A stretch of 64,000 nucleotides of DNA. It comes from Catenulispora sp. GP43. GTDB lineage: Bacteria; Actinomycetota; Actinomycetes; Streptomycetales; Catenulisporaceae. The stretch spans positions 124,001 through 188,000 of the forward strand of contig NZ_JBGCCT010000012.1 in the NCBI RefSeq assembly GCF_041260665.1. The letters are read 5' to 3'. The notes below the pieces were generated by a model. That model searched no databases, was not told the DNA's origin, and saw nothing but the letters and a program-made list of their open reading frames with translations. Positions 27,154 through 36,733 of this stretch are shown one piece after another; the stretch's first letter is position 1; the number at the start of each line of letters is the position of its first letter. The position numbers and the translations under genes were made by a program.

Positions 27154-27546
27154 ATGCGAGTCGTGTTGTCGAACAGCTCCCAGGTGCCGCTCTATGAGCA
27201 GATCAAGGAACAGATCGGGGCGGCGATCCTCGGCGGCGACCTCGCGGAGGGCGCCGCCCTGCCGTCGGTCCGGGCGCTGGCGCGCGACCTGCGGATCAGC
27301 GTCATCACGACCACCCGCGCCTACACCGAACTGGCCGCCGAGGGGTTCATCGCCACGGTGCCCGGCAAGGGCGCCTTCGTCCAGCCGCTGGACCGCGGAC
27401 TGGTCCGCGAGCAGCGGGTCCGGCAGGTCGAGGCCGGGCTCCAGGCCGCGCTCGACGCCGCCCGCCCGGCCGGGCTGGGCCGCGACGACCTCGTCGAGAT
27501 CCTCGACACGCTGATCCGGGCCGAGCAGCAGGAACCCGCTTCCTGA
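27154..27546 (+). CDS. GntR-family regulator, YtrA type
   Basis: A 130-residue short GntR protein. The winged helix is VPLYEQIKEQIGAAI...LPSVRALARDLRIS...ATVPGKGAFV (quoted in parts); the ~45-residue C-terminus is a helical dimerisation tail rather than a ligand-binding domain. This size and an ABC exporter downstream are the marks of the YtrA subfamily, which often responds to cell-wall-active antibiotics. AGGAAGGG lies before the ATG. It is followed 54 nt later by the ABC ATPase. Confidence 0.88.
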   Translation: MRVVLSNSSQVPLYEQIKEQIGAAILGGDLAEGAALPSVRALARDLRISVITTTRAYTELAAEGFIATVPGKGAFVQPLDRGLVREQRVRQVEAGLQAALDAARPAGLGRDDLVEILDTLIRAEQQEPAS

Positions 27547-27600
27547 CACCGCCGGCCGATCGACACGACACAGGTACGACACAGGGAGGGGGGTCCCTCG

Positions 27601-28485
27601 GTGGAACCAGAGTTCGCGTTCGCCTTCCGCGGGGTGCAGACCACGGTGGGCCGATTCCGGCTGCGAGACATCAGCTTCTCGCTTCCGCAGGGCTATGTCA
27701 TGGGCTTCGTCGGGGCCAACGGCGCCGGCAAGACCACGTCGATCCGGTGCCTGCTGGGGATGCAGCGGATCGAGCGGGGCCGGATCGAGGTGCTCGGGCA
27801 CCGGGTCCCGGCCCCGGTCGCGCTCCGGCAGGAGGTCGGGGTGGTGCTCGACCACACCTATCTCGTGGGGGAATGGCGGCTGAGCGAGGTGGAGCGCGCG
27901 GTCGGGCCCTTCTACGACCGCTGGGACACCACGCGCTACCACGACCTGCTCGACGGGTTCGGCCTGGACCCCCGGGCCCGGGTCAAAGACCTGTCGCGCG
28001 GCATGGCCGTGAAGCTCATGATCGCGATCGCGCTCTCCCACCGCGCCCGGCTGCTGGTCTTCGACGAGCCGACCAGCGGCCTGGACCCGGTGGCCCGGGA
28101 CGAGCTGTCCCAGATCCTCGGCGACTTCCTCACCGACGAACGGCACAGCATCCTGTTCTCCACGCACATCACCTCCGACCTGGAGCGCATCGGCGACTAC
28201 CTGACGCTCATCCACGAAGGCCGGATCGTCGCCACCGGGACCAAGGACGAGATCGTGGACGGCTACCGCATCGTGCGCGGCGGCCCGGACGACCTCGCGG
28301 ACGTCGTCGGCATCCCGCTCATCGGCGTGCGGCGCACCGGCGTCGGCGTCCAGGCGCTGGTCGCCACCGAGGACGCCGCCCTGCTCGGCGACCGGGTCGT
28401 GGTCGATCCGCCCAGCCTGGAGGAGATCGCCGTCCACATCGGATCGCGGGAGAACACCCGCGTCCCCGCCGAGGAGTACTCATGA
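27601..28485 (+). CDS. ABC transporter ATP-binding protein
   Basis: A 294-residue ATPase with GTG start and GGGAGGGG upstream. Walker A GANGAGKTT, a non-standard signature LSRGMAVKL, and Walker B LLVFDEPTSGLD are present. The substitution of the usual LSGGQ by LSRGM is typical of the YtrB/BcrA-like exporters linked to GntR regulators. A ~70-residue C-terminal extension follows. The stop overlaps the permease start by 4 nt. Confidence 0.9.
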   Translation: MEPEFAFAFRGVQTTVGRFRLRDISFSLPQGYVMGFVGANGAGKTTSIRCLLGMQRIERGRIEVLGHRVPAPVALRQEVGVVLDHTYLVGEWRLSEVERAVGPFYDRWDTTRYHDLLDGFGLDPRARVKDLSRGMAVKLMIAIALSHRARLLVFDEPTSGLDPVARDELSQILGDFLTDERHSILFSTHITSDLERIGDYLTLIHEGRIVATGTKDEIVDGYRIVRGGPDDLADVVGIPLIGVRRTGVGVQALVATEDAALLGDRVVVDPPSLEEIAVHIGSRENTRVPAEEYS

Positions 28486-29114
28486 CAGCCGTGGCCCGCG
28501 TCGCGCTGCTTGACCTGCGCACCATCGCGCCCTACCGCCGCCAAGTCGTCCTCACGCCGCTGCTGGTGATGGCGATCATGGTCAACCACCCGGAGGTCAT
28601 CGTGCCGGGGCTGGTCCTGCTGTGCGCCTCGACCACCGCCGGCTACCCGTTCATGGTCTCCGACCGTGCGGACCTGGAGACCCTCTACGCCGTCCTGCCC
28701 CTGACCCGCCGCTCGCTACTGCTCGGCCACTACCTGTGGGCGACGGCGGTCTTCGCCGTCACCGCCGGGCTCGGCACACCCGTGGCGCTGCTCCTGGCCC
28801 GGCAGCAGCACCACGCGTTCAGCGGGCACACCGTCGCGACCGTCGTGACGCTGTCCTGGGCGGCGTTCGCGCTGACCGTCTCGATCCAGTTCCCGCTGTT
28901 CGTCAGGTTCGGTTTCACGAAGTCCGGCCTGATGGCCACGACCCTGCCGATCAGCATCGTCGCGGTCGCCGCCACCCGCCTGCATCTGCGCTACACGCCG
29001 GACGCGACGGGTTTCGCGCTGTTCGCGGCCGGCGGCGCGGCGCTGCTCGCGGCCTCCATGGTCGCCACGACCGCGGTGGATCCGCGGCGGACCGGCCGCT
29101 CGGCCATCGACTAG
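28482..29114 (+). CDS. ABC-2 type transporter permease
   Basis: A 210-residue protein with about six membrane segments. The ATG overlaps the ATPase stop (ATGA), with GAGGAGT upstream. It is short for an ABC-2 permease but of the size seen in YtrC/D-like systems. It probably dimerises and works with the preceding ATPase as a small exporter; the substrate is unknown. Confidence 0.82.
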   Translation: MTAVARVALLDLRTIAPYRRQVVLTPLLVMAIMVNHPEVIVPGLVLLCASTTAGYPFMVSDRADLETLYAVLPLTRRSLLLGHYLWATAVFAVTAGLGTPVALLLARQQHHAFSGHTVATVVTLSWAAFALTVSIQFPLFVRFGFTKSGLMATTLPISIVAVAATRLHLRYTPDATGFALFAAGGAALLAASMVATTAVDPRRTGRSAID

Positions 29115-29115
29115 C

Positions 29116-29139
29116 GATCAGCCCCAGGATCAGTCCCAG
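29116..29139. repeat. Two 12-bp direct repeats at the rsmE 3' end
   Basis: GATCAGCCCCAG is followed directly by GATCAGTCCCAG, between the permease stop and the convergent rsmE stop. Confidence 0.6.
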
Positions 29140-29873
29140 CGCCCCGACTTCGCCAGCACCACCGTCGCCGCGGCGGTCCCGGCCGTCGAGGTCCGCAGCA
29201 CGGTCGGGCCCATCTTGCAGGACTGCGCGCCGACCGCCTCGAAGGCCGCCAGCTCCCGGCTCGAGATGGACCCCTCCGGGCCGATCACCAGGACCACCGA
29301 GCCGCCGCGGGCCACCTCCAGGCCGGCCAGCGGCGTCCGGGCGTCCTCGTGCAGCACCAGGGCCTGGTCCGCGCCCGCGAGCAGTTCGGCGACCTCGGCG
29401 GTCGAGTGGAGCGCCGCCACTTCCGGCCACCAGGCGCGGCGGGACTGCTTCGCAGCCTCGCGCGCGGTCGCCCGCCACTTGTTCAGCGCCTTCTCGCCGC
29501 GCTCGCCCTTCCACTGCACGATCGACCGGCTGGCCGCCCACGGCACCACGGCGTCGACGCCGATCTCGGTCATCGTCTCCACGGCGGTCTCGCCGCGGTC
29601 GCCCTTGGGCAGCGCCTGGACCACGGTGATCCGGGGTTCCGGGGCCGGGGTGCGCACCACGTCCCGGACGTCGAGCTCCAGCCAGTCCTTGTGCGCCACC
29701 GCCACCACGCACTCGGCGACCACGCCCCGGCCGCCGGCCAGGTCCACCCGCTCTCCGGCCGTCAGCCGGCGCACGAGGGCCGCGTGGCGCCCCTCGGGGC
29801 CGTCCAGGCGGACGCGGGCACCGCGCCCGGTCGTCTCAGCGTCCTGCCAGAAGAAGACCGGTGCGGTGCTCAC
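29130..29873 (-). CDS. rsmE: 16S rRNA m3U1498 methyltransferase
   Basis: A 247-residue SPOUT enzyme: an N-terminal PUA-like domain (FFWQDAETTGRGARVRL) and the C-terminal trefoil knot with VLVIGPEGSISSRELAAF and the closing LRTSTAGTAAATVVLA. It methylates U1498 in the decoding centre. GTG start with AAGGAAA upstream; longer in-frame starts run into non-conserved sequence. It follows dnaJ by 61 nt. Confidence 0.94.
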   Translation of the reverse strand: MSTAPVFFWQDAETTGRGARVRLDGPEGRHAALVRRLTAGERVDLAGGRGVVAECVVAVAHKDWLELDVRDVVRTPAPEPRITVVQALPKGDRGETAVETMTEIGVDAVVPWAASRSIVQWKGERGEKALNKWRATAREAAKQSRRAWWPEVAALHSTAEVAELLAGADQALVLHEDARTPLAGLEVARGGSVVLVIGPEGSISSRELAAFEAVGAQSCKMGPTVLRTSTAGTAAATVVLAKSGRWD

Positions 29874-29934
29874 GTGGTTTCCTTGTGTCCTTTTTGTTCT
29901 TCGTGCCCGCTTCGTACCGTCCAGCGTGCGGCAG

Positions 29935-31062
29935 TCAACGAGCGTTGAAGGCGTCCCGCAGGCGGGAGAACAGCTTCTGCTGCCCGGGGGCGAACTCACC
30001 CGAAGGGCGCTCCTCGCCGCGCAGCTTGGCCAGCCGGCGCAGCAGTTCCTCCTGCTCCGGGTCCAGCTTGGTCGGGGTCTTCACCTCGACGTGCACGATC
30101 AGGTCGCCGCGACCGGTGCCGCGCAGGTGCTGGATGCCGCGGCCGCGCAGCGTGATCGCGTGGCCGGACTGGGTGCCGGGGCGCACGTCGATCTCGGCGG
30201 GGCCGTCCAGGGTCTCCAGCGGCAGCTTGGTGCCCAGCGAGGCCGCGGTCATCGGCAGCGTCACCGTGCAGTGCAGGTCGTCCCCGCGCCGCTGGAAGAT
30301 CGGGTGCGGCAGCTCGACGATCTCGATGAACAGGTCGCCGGCCGGACCGCCGCCGGGACCGACCTCGCCCTCGCCGGCGAGCTGGATCCGGGTGCCGTTG
30401 TCGACGCCCGGCGGGATCTTCACGGTCAGCTTGCGCCGGGTGCGCACCCGGCCCTCGCCGCTGCACTCCGGGCACGGCGAGGGGACCACGGTGCCGAAGC
30501 CCTGGCACTGCGGGCACGGCCGGGAGGTCATGACCTGGCCCAGGAACGAGCGGGTGACCTGGGAGACCTCGCCGCGCCCGTTGCACATGTCGCAGGTGAC
30601 CGGGTGGGTGCCCGGGGCCGAGCCCTCGCCGGAGCAGGCGACGCAGATCACCGCGGTGTCCACGCTGATCTCGCGGGCCGAGCCGAAGGCCGCGTCGGCC
30701 AGCTCGATCTCGATCCGGATCAGCGCGTCGTTGCCCTTGCGGACCCGCGAGCGCGGGCCGCGCGAGGTCTGGCCGCCGAAGAAGGCGTCCATGATGTCCG
30801 TGAAGCCGAAGCCGGCGAAGCCGCCCGCGCCGGCGCCGGCACTCCGCGGGTCCCCGCCGAGGTCGTACATCTGGCGCTTCTGCGGGTCCGACAGGACCTC
30901 GTAGGCCATGCCTATCTCTTTGAACCGCTCCTGCGTGCCCGGATCCGGGTTGACGTCCGGATGCAGTTCTCGGGCCAGGCGCCGGTACGCCTTCTTGATC
31001 TCGTCCTGCGTGGCGTCACGCCGCACACCCAGCACGCTGTAGTAATCCGTCGACACCGACAT
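29935..31062 (-). CDS. dnaJ: Chaperone DnaJ (HrcA-linked copy)
   Basis: A 375-residue type I J-protein: J domain with HPD (LHPDVNP), a Gly/Phe-rich linker, four CxxCxGxG zinc motifs ([32 protein letters not shown]), and two C-terminal substrate domains. It stimulates DnaK ATPase and presents unfolded protein. It is 61 nt downstream of hrcA, the standard actinomycete dnaJ2 arrangement, and presumably under CIRCE control. Confidence 0.95.
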   Translation of the reverse strand: MSVSTDYYSVLGVRRDATQDEIKKAYRRLARELHPDVNPDPGTQERFKEIGMAYEVLSDPQKRQMYDLGGDPRSAGAGAGGFAGFGFTDIMDAFFGGQTSRGPRSRVRKGNDALIRIEIELADAAFGSAREISVDTAVICVACSGEGSAPGTHPVTCDMCNGRGEVSQVTRSFLGQVMTSRPCPQCQGFGTVVPSPCPECSGEGRVRTRRKLTVKIPPGVDNGTRIQLAGEGEVGPGGGPAGDLFIEIVELPHPIFQRRGDDLHCTVTLPMTAASLGTKLPLETLDGPAEIDVRPGTQSGHAITLRGRGIQHLRGTGRGDLIVHVEVKTPTKLDPEQEELLRRLAKLRGEERPSGEFAPGQQKLFSRLRDAFNAR

Positions 31063-31123
31063 GCCCTCGCTAGACTCCGCCCAGAAAAAACTGCTCGATT
31101 ACACGCTACGTGGCGCCAAGAGT

Positions 31124-32155
31124 TTAGGTCTCAGCCAGTATGCGCCCCACATAAGCGGCTACGGCGGTGACCGCGCCCATCGTGCCGGGGTAATCCATCC
31201 GTGTGGGCCCCAGGACACCCAGGTGGGCCACCACGTCCTTCTCGCCCCGTCCGTACCCGGTACTCACCACCGACGTGCCGACCAGACCCTCGTGCGCGTT
31301 CTCGTGGCCGATCCGCACGGTGAGTCCGGACTGTGCCTCTCCGAACAAGCGCAGCAGCACTACTTGTTCCTCCAAGGCCTCCAGAACCGGGTAAACCGTG
31401 TCGGGGAAATCATGGCGGAAGCGCGCCAGGTTCGCGGTACCGGCCATCACGATGCGCTCCTCGCGCTGCTCGACGACCGCTTCCAGCAGCGTCGCGATCA
31501 CCACCCCGACCCAGTTGCGGTCCTCGGGGCCGAACCGCTCGGCGAAGTCGGCCAGCAGCGTCGGCACGTCGTTCAGACGCCGCGAGCCGACCTCGGCGTT
31601 CAGCCGGGCCCGCACGTCCGCCACGGTGGCCTCCGGCACCGGGGCGCCGCAGTCCACGATCCGCTGCTCGACCCGGCCGGTGTCGGTGATCAGCACCAGC
31701 ATGATCCGGGTCGGGGTCAGCGGGACCAGCTCCACGTGCCGCACCGCCGAACGGCTCAGCGAGGGGTACTGGACCACCGCGACCTGCTGCGTTATCTGGG
31801 CCAGCAGCCGGACGGTGCGCGCCACCACGTCGTCGAGGTCGACCGCGCCGTCCAGGAAGGAGTGGATGGCCCGCTTCTCGGCCCCGGACAGCGGCTTGAC
31901 CTGCGAGAGCCGGTCCACGAACAGCCGGTAGCCCTTGTCGGTGGGGACCCGGCCGGCGCTGGTGTGCGGCTGGTGGATGTAGCCCTCGTCCTCCAGCGCG
32001 GCCATCTCGTTGCGTATCGTCGCCGGCGACACGCCGATGTTGTGCCGCTCGACCAGGGCCTTGGAACCCACCGGCTCCCTGGTGGCGACGTAGTCCTGCA
32101 CGATGGCGCGGAGCACGTCGAGCTTGCGCTCGTCGAGCCTGCTCTCGGTCGTCAC
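31124..32155 (-). CDS. hrcA: Heat-inducible repressor HrcA
   Basis: A 343-residue repressor with an N-terminal winged helix ([38 protein letters not shown]) and the HrcA-specific dimerisation domain. The GTG at 32155 is the conventional start ([11 protein letters not shown]). It binds CIRCE and is released on heat shock. A CIRCE element lies 41 nt upstream, so the gene represses itself and dnaJ. Confidence 0.95.
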   Translation of the reverse strand: MTTESRLDERKLDVLRAIVQDYVATREPVGSKALVERHNIGVSPATIRNEMAALEDEGYIHQPHTSAGRVPTDKGYRLFVDRLSQVKPLSGAEKRAIHSFLDGAVDLDDVVARTVRLLAQITQQVAVVQYPSLSRSAVRHVELVPLTPTRIMLVLITDTGRVEQRIVDCGAPVPEATVADVRARLNAEVGSRRLNDVPTLLADFAERFGPEDRNWVGVVIATLLEAVVEQREERIVMAGTANLARFRHDFPDTVYPVLEALEEQVVLLRLFGEAQSGLTVRIGHENAHEGLVGTSVVSTGYGRGEKDVVAHLGVLGPTRMDYPGTMGAVTAVAAYVGRILAET

Positions 32156-32195
32156 ACCCGCCTCCGCATCTTCTCGGCCCGGCCGGCCCCGTCCC

Positions 32196-32222
32196 CTGGC
32201 ACTCACCGAGGTGGAGTGCCAA
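32196..32222 (-). promoter_or_regulatory. CIRCE operator
   Basis: CTGGCACTC-N9-GAGTGCCAA matches the CIRCE consensus TTAGCACTC-N9-GAGTGCTAA with 8 of 9 arm positions paired. A TACACT -10-like hexamer lies just upstream on the minus strand (32240-32235). Confidence 0.93.
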
Positions 32223-32382
32223 GGCATTCCTTTCAGTGTAACGGCGTGTAGCCGGGAATGGTCCTTCCCCCCGTGCGCTTTCGACTGCGGCCCAGGTCGA
32301 ACGCGCCGGTCAGAACGCACGGCGCGCGCCCCGGCCTCCGTTGACCCTCCGTTGATGTGCCCAGCGCTGGCAAGATCAAGCC

Positions 32383-33234
32383 ATGAGTGCCTGGATCGAG
32401 ACCGCAGACCGCGTCTTCACCCGCCGCTTCCAGCCCGTGAACGTCACCGTGACCGCCGTGCTCGGCGGCGACGGCGTCCTGGTCGCCGACACCCGGTGCA
32501 GCGTCCAGGAGGGGCACGAGCTGCGCGAGGAGTTGGCGAAGCTCACACCGCTGCCGGTGCGCTGGGTCGTCAACACGCACACGCACTTCGACCACATGTG
32601 GGGCAACGCGGCCTTCGACGTGCCGCACCAGGTGCCGCCGGCGGACTTCTGGGGCCAGGAGAACATGCCGGACTTCGACCGCGCCGACCCGGAGTTCGCG
32701 ACGTTCAGCGAATACCTGCTGCGCGAGGGCGGCCCGGAGTGGCAGGCGAAGCTGGACGAGCTGGTGGTCCGCAAGCCCGACCGCCTCGTCGCCGCCGAGC
32801 ACGCGCTCGACCTCGGCGGCCGGATCGCCGAACTGCGCCACATCGGCCGCGGCCACACCGACAACGACCTGGTGGTCTGGCTGCCGGACGCGGCGGTCGC
32901 GATCAGCGGCGACCTCATCGAGCAGTCCGGCCCGGTGGCCTACGGCAGCGACTCCTTCCCGCTGGACTGGCCGGCCACGCTCGCCGCGCTGGACGGGCTC
33001 ACCGGGCAGGCCGCCACCTACATCCCGGGCCACGGCGACCCCTCGGACCACGGATTCCTTCAGGGCCAACGGGAATTCGTCACCGTGGTGGCCGAACAGA
33101 TCAGGGCCCTGCACGCCGACGGCGTCCCGGTCGAGCGCGCGGAGCAGGCCGGCGGCTGGCCGATCGAGGACGCCGCGCACTTCGCCCAGGCGGTCAGGCG
33201 CGGCTACGCGCAGCTGACCGGCGAACTCCCGTAA
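32383..33234 (+). CDS. MBL-fold metallohydrolase
   Basis: A 283-residue hydrolase. Zinc ligands: THTHFDH near residue 65, the downstream His of RGHTDND, the Asp in ISGDLIEQ and the His of PGHGDPSDH. The closest general resemblance is to MBL proteins of the QSG/ RNase Z-like soluble type that act on small thioesters or lactones; the substrate cannot be set. A CAAGAT hexamer 6 nt before the ATG and lack of Shine-Dalgarno hint at a leaderless mRNA. Confidence 0.85.
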   Translation: MSAWIETADRVFTRRFQPVNVTVTAVLGGDGVLVADTRCSVQEGHELREELAKLTPLPVRWVVNTHTHFDHMWGNAAFDVPHQVPPADFWGQENMPDFDRADPEFATFSEYLLREGGPEWQAKLDELVVRKPDRLVAAEHALDLGGRIAELRHIGRGHTDNDLVVWLPDAAVAISGDLIEQSGPVAYGSDSFPLDWPATLAALDGLTGQAATYIPGHGDPSDHGFLQGQREFVTVVAEQIRALHADGVPVERAEQAGGWPIEDAAHFAQAVRRGYAQLTGELP

Positions 33235-33244
33235 TCTGGCGGGC

Positions 33245-34090
33245 GTGCCAGAGCCCGACATCCGCAGCAAGCAGTACTCCGGCGACCTTGCCCATGCCCG
33301 GCGCCGGCCGGTCTCCGCCGAGGTGGAAGCGGTCCGAGAACTCGTCGTCGAGGACGTCGAGACCGGCTTCTGCGGCGCGGTGATCCGGGTCGAGAAGACC
33401 CCCGGCGGCCCCACGGTCACACTGGAGGACCGGCTCGGCAAGCACCGGGTGTTCCCGCTGGGCCCCGGATTCTGGATCGACGGCCGCCCGGTCACCCTGG
33501 TGGCTCCGAAGGCGTCCCAGGGCCCTGCGACACCCCAACGGACCGCCTCGGGTTCCATCGCGGTTCCCGGTGCGCGGGCCCGGGTGGCGCGGGCCGGCCG
33601 CATCTACGTCGAGGGCCGGCACGACGCCGAGCTCGTCGAGAAGGTCTGGGGCGACGACCTCCGGGTGGAGGGCGTGGTCGTGGAGTACCTGGAAGGGGTC
33701 GACGACCTGGCGGCGATCGTCGACGCCTTCCGCCCCGGCCCCGACGCGCGCCTGGGCGTCCTGGTGGACCACCTGGTGCCGGGCACCAAGGAGGCGCGCA
33801 TCGTGGAGTCGGCCATGCGGTCCCCGTACGCCGAGCACCTGCTGGTGGTCGGCCACCCCTACATCGACGTCTGGGAGGCCGTGAAGCCCGCCGCGGTGGG
33901 TATCCAGGCCTGGCCTCGGGTCCCGCACGGCCGGCCGTGGAAGGAAGGGGTCTGCGAAGCCCTGGGCTGGCCGGTGGACACTCCGGCGGCCTGGAAGCGG
34001 ATCCTGCGCTCGGTGCGCGACTTCCGGGACCTGGAACCGCAGCTGCTGGGCCGGGTCGAGGAACTGATCGACTTCGTGACAGGTCTCTGA
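33245..34090 (+). CDS. DUF3097 protein with Toprim-like motif
   Basis: A 281-residue actinobacterial protein. The N-terminal ~90 residues are beta-rich (FCGAVIRVEKTPGGPTVTLE); from ~115 a Toprim-like core appears, with the conserved Glu in IYVEGRHDAELVE and a later Asp in LGVLVDHLVPGTKEAR. It may therefore cut or bind nucleic acid, but that is untested. The GTG start follows TAATCT by 7 nt with no Shine-Dalgarno; that hexamer contains the stop codon of the upstream MBL gene. Confidence 0.82.
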   Translation: MPEPDIRSKQYSGDLAHARRRPVSAEVEAVRELVVEDVETGFCGAVIRVEKTPGGPTVTLEDRLGKHRVFPLGPGFWIDGRPVTLVAPKASQGPATPQRTASGSIAVPGARARVARAGRIYVEGRHDAELVEKVWGDDLRVEGVVVEYLEGVDDLAAIVDAFRPGPDARLGVLVDHLVPGTKEARIVESAMRSPYAEHLLVVGHPYIDVWEAVKPAAVGIQAWPRVPHGRPWKEGVCEALGWPVDTPAAWKRILRSVRDFRDLEPQLLGRVEELIDFVTGL

Positions 34091-34135
34091 TTCGCCTGGG
34101 CTGTGATCCGCTTTACCTCTGATCCGCCTCCGCCG
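34088..34135. repeat. Three 16-bp repeats after the DUF3097 stop
   Basis: TGAT(T/C)CGC(C/T) begins at 34088 (the stop codon itself), 34104 and 34120, an exact 16-nt period. Confidence 0.65.
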
Positions 34136-34147
34136 GCGCGCCGGATC

Positions 34148-34714
34148 TCAGTGCGGCGCGGCGTAGGTCCCGGCGACCCAGCCCTCTTCGTAGACGCTGT
34201 CGTTCGCGCAGTGAGTCCGGCCGGTAAAGGGCAGGACGTCGCCCGGCGGCGTGACCCGCACGGCGGAGATCGCCACGCAGACGCCGTCGCCGTCACTGCC
34301 GTACCCGATGACCATCGTGGCCGAGTCGCCCGATTCCAGGGTGTACGGCTTCAGCTGCGGATCGGAGCTGAAGCCGACCGGCAGCGGTTGGCGGTGCGCG
34401 TCGAGGTACGTCAGCTCGGGCTGCGCCGGCAGCGTACAGGTGGTGCCGTGGTTGTTGGTGACGACGAGATCGCTGAACGTGGTCCCGGATGCCGCGCCGT
34501 GCAGCGGTACCAGCTTCTCGGCCAGTCCGCCGCACTGTGCCGGGTCCGCGGCTCCGGCCGCGGTCGACACCATGTCGCCGCCGCTACCGCCGCCTGGACC
34601 GCTACCGCCCACGATCTTGCCGCCGGAGTCACAGCCGGCCATCGTCAGTACGCTGACCGCGGCCACCGCCGCGACCGCCGTCAACGCCCCCGCGGACTGA
34701 GAGAACCGATGCAT
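34148..34714 (-). CDS. DUF4232-like lipoprotein
   Basis: A 188-residue exported protein with a lipobox LTMAGC at residues 23-28, a Gly/Ser-rich linker, and a beta domain resembling DUF4232 (FSDLVVTNNHGTTCTL, GDSATMVIGYG). Four Cys remain in the mature part. CAGGAGGAA lies before the ATG. It is probably anchored to the outer face of the membrane; the role is unknown. Confidence 0.8.
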   Translation of the reverse strand: MHRFSQSAGALTAVAAVAAVSVLTMAGCDSGGKIVGGSGPGGGSGGDMVSTAAGAADPAQCGGLAEKLVPLHGAASGTTFSDLVVTNNHGTTCTLPAQPELTYLDAHRQPLPVGFSSDPQLKPYTLESGDSATMVIGYGSDGDGVCVAISAVRVTPPGDVLPFTGRTHCANDSVYEEGWVAGTYAAPH

Positions 34715-34782
34715 GAGTTCCTCCTGCCGAAGAAATCCCCCTTTGCATCGTGACGTGTGATCTCGGGGCCGCGTTGCCTGAA

Positions 34783-35472
34783 TCAGGCCTCGGATTCTCC
34801 CCCGGCGCCGTCCTCGGGGATCCCGAGCCGCTTGCGCGCCCACTGCTTCAGCGGCGGCGCGAGCTCGGCGACGTCCAGCAGCAGCGCCGCCTCGGCTCGG
34901 TCCCGGTGGAAGATGCGCGAGCCGTCGGCGACGGTGAAGCCGTGCGCCGGCCGGGACAGCACCTCGACCCGGTCCCCGGCGCCGACGTCGCCCTCGGCGA
35001 CCACCCGCAGGTAGGCCCCGGGCCGCAGCGCGCGCTCGAAGCGGCGGGTCATGCTCTGGTCGCCGGCCCGCACCCCGAGCTTCCAGCACGGGATCCGCGG
35101 CTGCGCGACCTCCAGCTCCACGCCGCCGATCCGCCAGCGCTCGCCGACCACCGCGTGGCTGACGTCGTAGCCGCGGACGGTGAGGTTCTCGCCGACGAAT
35201 CCGTCCTCGATCTCGCGGCCGAGTTCGGCGGCCCAGAAGTCCAGATCCTCGCGGGCGTAGGCGTACACCGCCTTGTGCACGCCCGCGTGGTTCACCTGAT
35301 CGGCCTGGCGGTCGCCGTCGACGTGATGGTCGACGATCTTCACCCGCCCGGACACCGGGTCCTTGAAGATCGCGGTCTGCCGGACCTCGCCGTTCAGCTC
35401 GACATCGCGGGGCAGCCCCACGTTGACACTGATCAGCAGGCCGCCGTCCGCTTCGGGGCGCGCAGTGGTCAT
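34783..35472 (-). CDS. MOSC domain protein
   Basis: A 229-residue protein of the YiiM type. The MOSC core has the segment VNHAGVHKAVYAYAREDLDFW, GFVGENLTVRG and the conserved Cys in QPRIPCWKLG, then a C-terminal helical 3-alpha domain. MOSC proteins are thought to carry sulfur to or from molybdenum cofactor; YiiM relatives detoxify N-hydroxylated bases. The ATG at 35472 is chosen because GAGAGG lies 9 nt upstream. It follows hemW by 13 nt on the same strand. Confidence 0.88.
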   Translation of the reverse strand: MTTARPEADGGLLISVNVGLPRDVELNGEVRQTAIFKDPVSGRVKIVDHHVDGDRQADQVNHAGVHKAVYAYAREDLDFWAAELGREIEDGFVGENLTVRGYDVSHAVVGERWRIGGVELEVAQPRIPCWKLGVRAGDQSMTRRFERALRPGAYLRVVAEGDVGAGDRVEVLSRPAHGFTVADGSRIFHRDRAEAALLLDVAELAPPLKQWARKRLGIPEDGAGGESEA

Positions 35473-35485
35473 GGCGCCCATCCTC

Positions 35486-36712
35486 TCAGTCCACGAGATC
35501 CCGGACAACCGCGTCTGCCAGCAGTCTTCCCTTGAGCGTAAGGACCGCAAACCCCTCGGCCAGTGACCGCGGATCGAGCAGTCCGGCCGCCGCGGCGCCG
35601 ATCGCGGCCAGCCGGCCGGCCTGATTGAGGATGCTGATGTCACAGCCGGAATCCAGCCGCAGTTCCAACAGGATCCGCTCGACCCGGCGGTCCTCGGCCG
35701 TCAGCACCTCGCGGGCGTGCGCCGGGGACTGCCCGGCGGCGATGCGCTGCGAATAGGCGCTGGGATGCTTGACGTTCCACCAGCGGGTGCCGCCGACGTG
35801 GCTGTGCGCGCCGGGGCCGACGCCCCACCAGTTGGCGCCGGTCCAGTAGAGCAGGTTGTGCTGCGAGCGGCCCCGCGGCGAGGCGGCCCAGTTGGAGACC
35901 TCGTACCAGGAGTAGCCGGCGGCGGTCAGCTTCTCCTCGGCGATCAGGTAGCGGTCGGCGTGGACGTCGTCGTCGATCATCGGCAGCTCGCCGCGCTTCA
36001 CCCGGGCCGCCAGGCGGGTGCCGTCCTCGACGATCAGCGAGTACGCGGAGACGTGGTCGGGGGCCGCGCCGATCGCGGCGTCCAGGGAGGCGCGCCAGTC
36101 GTCGTCGCTCTCGCCGGGCGTGCCGTAGATCAGGTCGAGGTTGACGTGCTCGAACCCGGCCTCGCGCGCCTCGCGCACACACGCCTCGGGCCGTCCCGGG
36201 GTGTGCCGGCGGTCCAGGATCCGCAGCACGTGCTCGCGCGCGCTCTGCATCCCGAAGGAGATCCGGGTGAACCCGCCGGCCCGCAGTTCGGCCAGGTACG
36301 CCGGGTTCACCGACTCGGGGTTGGCCTCGGTGGTGACCTCGGCGTCCGGCGCCAGCCCGAACTCGTCGCGGACCGCGCCGAGCAGCGCGACCAGGTCCGC
36401 TGCCGGGAGCATGGTCGGCGTGCCGCCGCCGAAGAACACCGTCCGCACCGGCAGGTCCGCGCCGCCGAGCACCTTGCGCGCCAACCGGATCTCCTCGATC
36501 GCGGTGGCGGCGTAGGTGGCCTGGGAAGCGCCGCCACCGAGCTCGGAGGCGGTGTAGGTGTTGAAGTCGCAGTAGCCGCACCGGGTCGCGCAGTACGGGA
36601 CGTGGATGTAGAACCCGAGCGGGGTGCCGGACAGGTCGGGCTCGGCGAGGGCCTGCGGCGGCAGCGATCCGTCTGCGGGGACGGGTTCACCGTCGGGAAG
36701 GACACCAGGCAT
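35486..36712 (-). CDS. hemW: Radical SAM heme chaperone HemW
   Basis: A 408-residue radical SAM protein with CATRCGYCDF for the 4Fe-4S cluster, the GGGTPTML segment, and the HemW-type QHNLLYW motif. HemW family proteins bind heme and insert it into target enzymes; they were earlier misnamed as coproporphyrinogen oxidase HemN. GACAAT lies 6 nt upstream of the ATG and there is no Shine-Dalgarno, so it may be leaderless. The 12-mer GTAAGGGACAAT is shared with era. Confidence 0.92.
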   Translation of the reverse strand: MPGVLPDGEPVPADGSLPPQALAEPDLSGTPLGFYIHVPYCATRCGYCDFNTYTASELGGGASQATYAATAIEEIRLARKVLGGADLPVRTVFFGGGTPTMLPAADLVALLGAVRDEFGLAPDAEVTTEANPESVNPAYLAELRAGGFTRISFGMQSAREHVLRILDRRHTPGRPEACVREAREAGFEHVNLDLIYGTPGESDDDWRASLDAAIGAAPDHVSAYSLIVEDGTRLAARVKRGELPMIDDDVHADRYLIAEEKLTAAGYSWYEVSNWAASPRGRSQHNLLYWTGANWWGVGPGAHSHVGGTRWWNVKHPSAYSQRIAAGQSPAHAREVLTAEDRRVERILLELRLDSGCDISILNQAGRLAAIGAAAAGLLDPRSLAEGFAVLTLKGRLLADAVVRDLVD

Positions 36713-36733
36713 GCCTTTATTGTCCCTTACGGA

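Noticed and set aside
32155-32320. Longer hrcA start at 32320
   Set aside because: It would place the CIRCE operator and promoter inside the coding sequence and add residues absent from HrcA.
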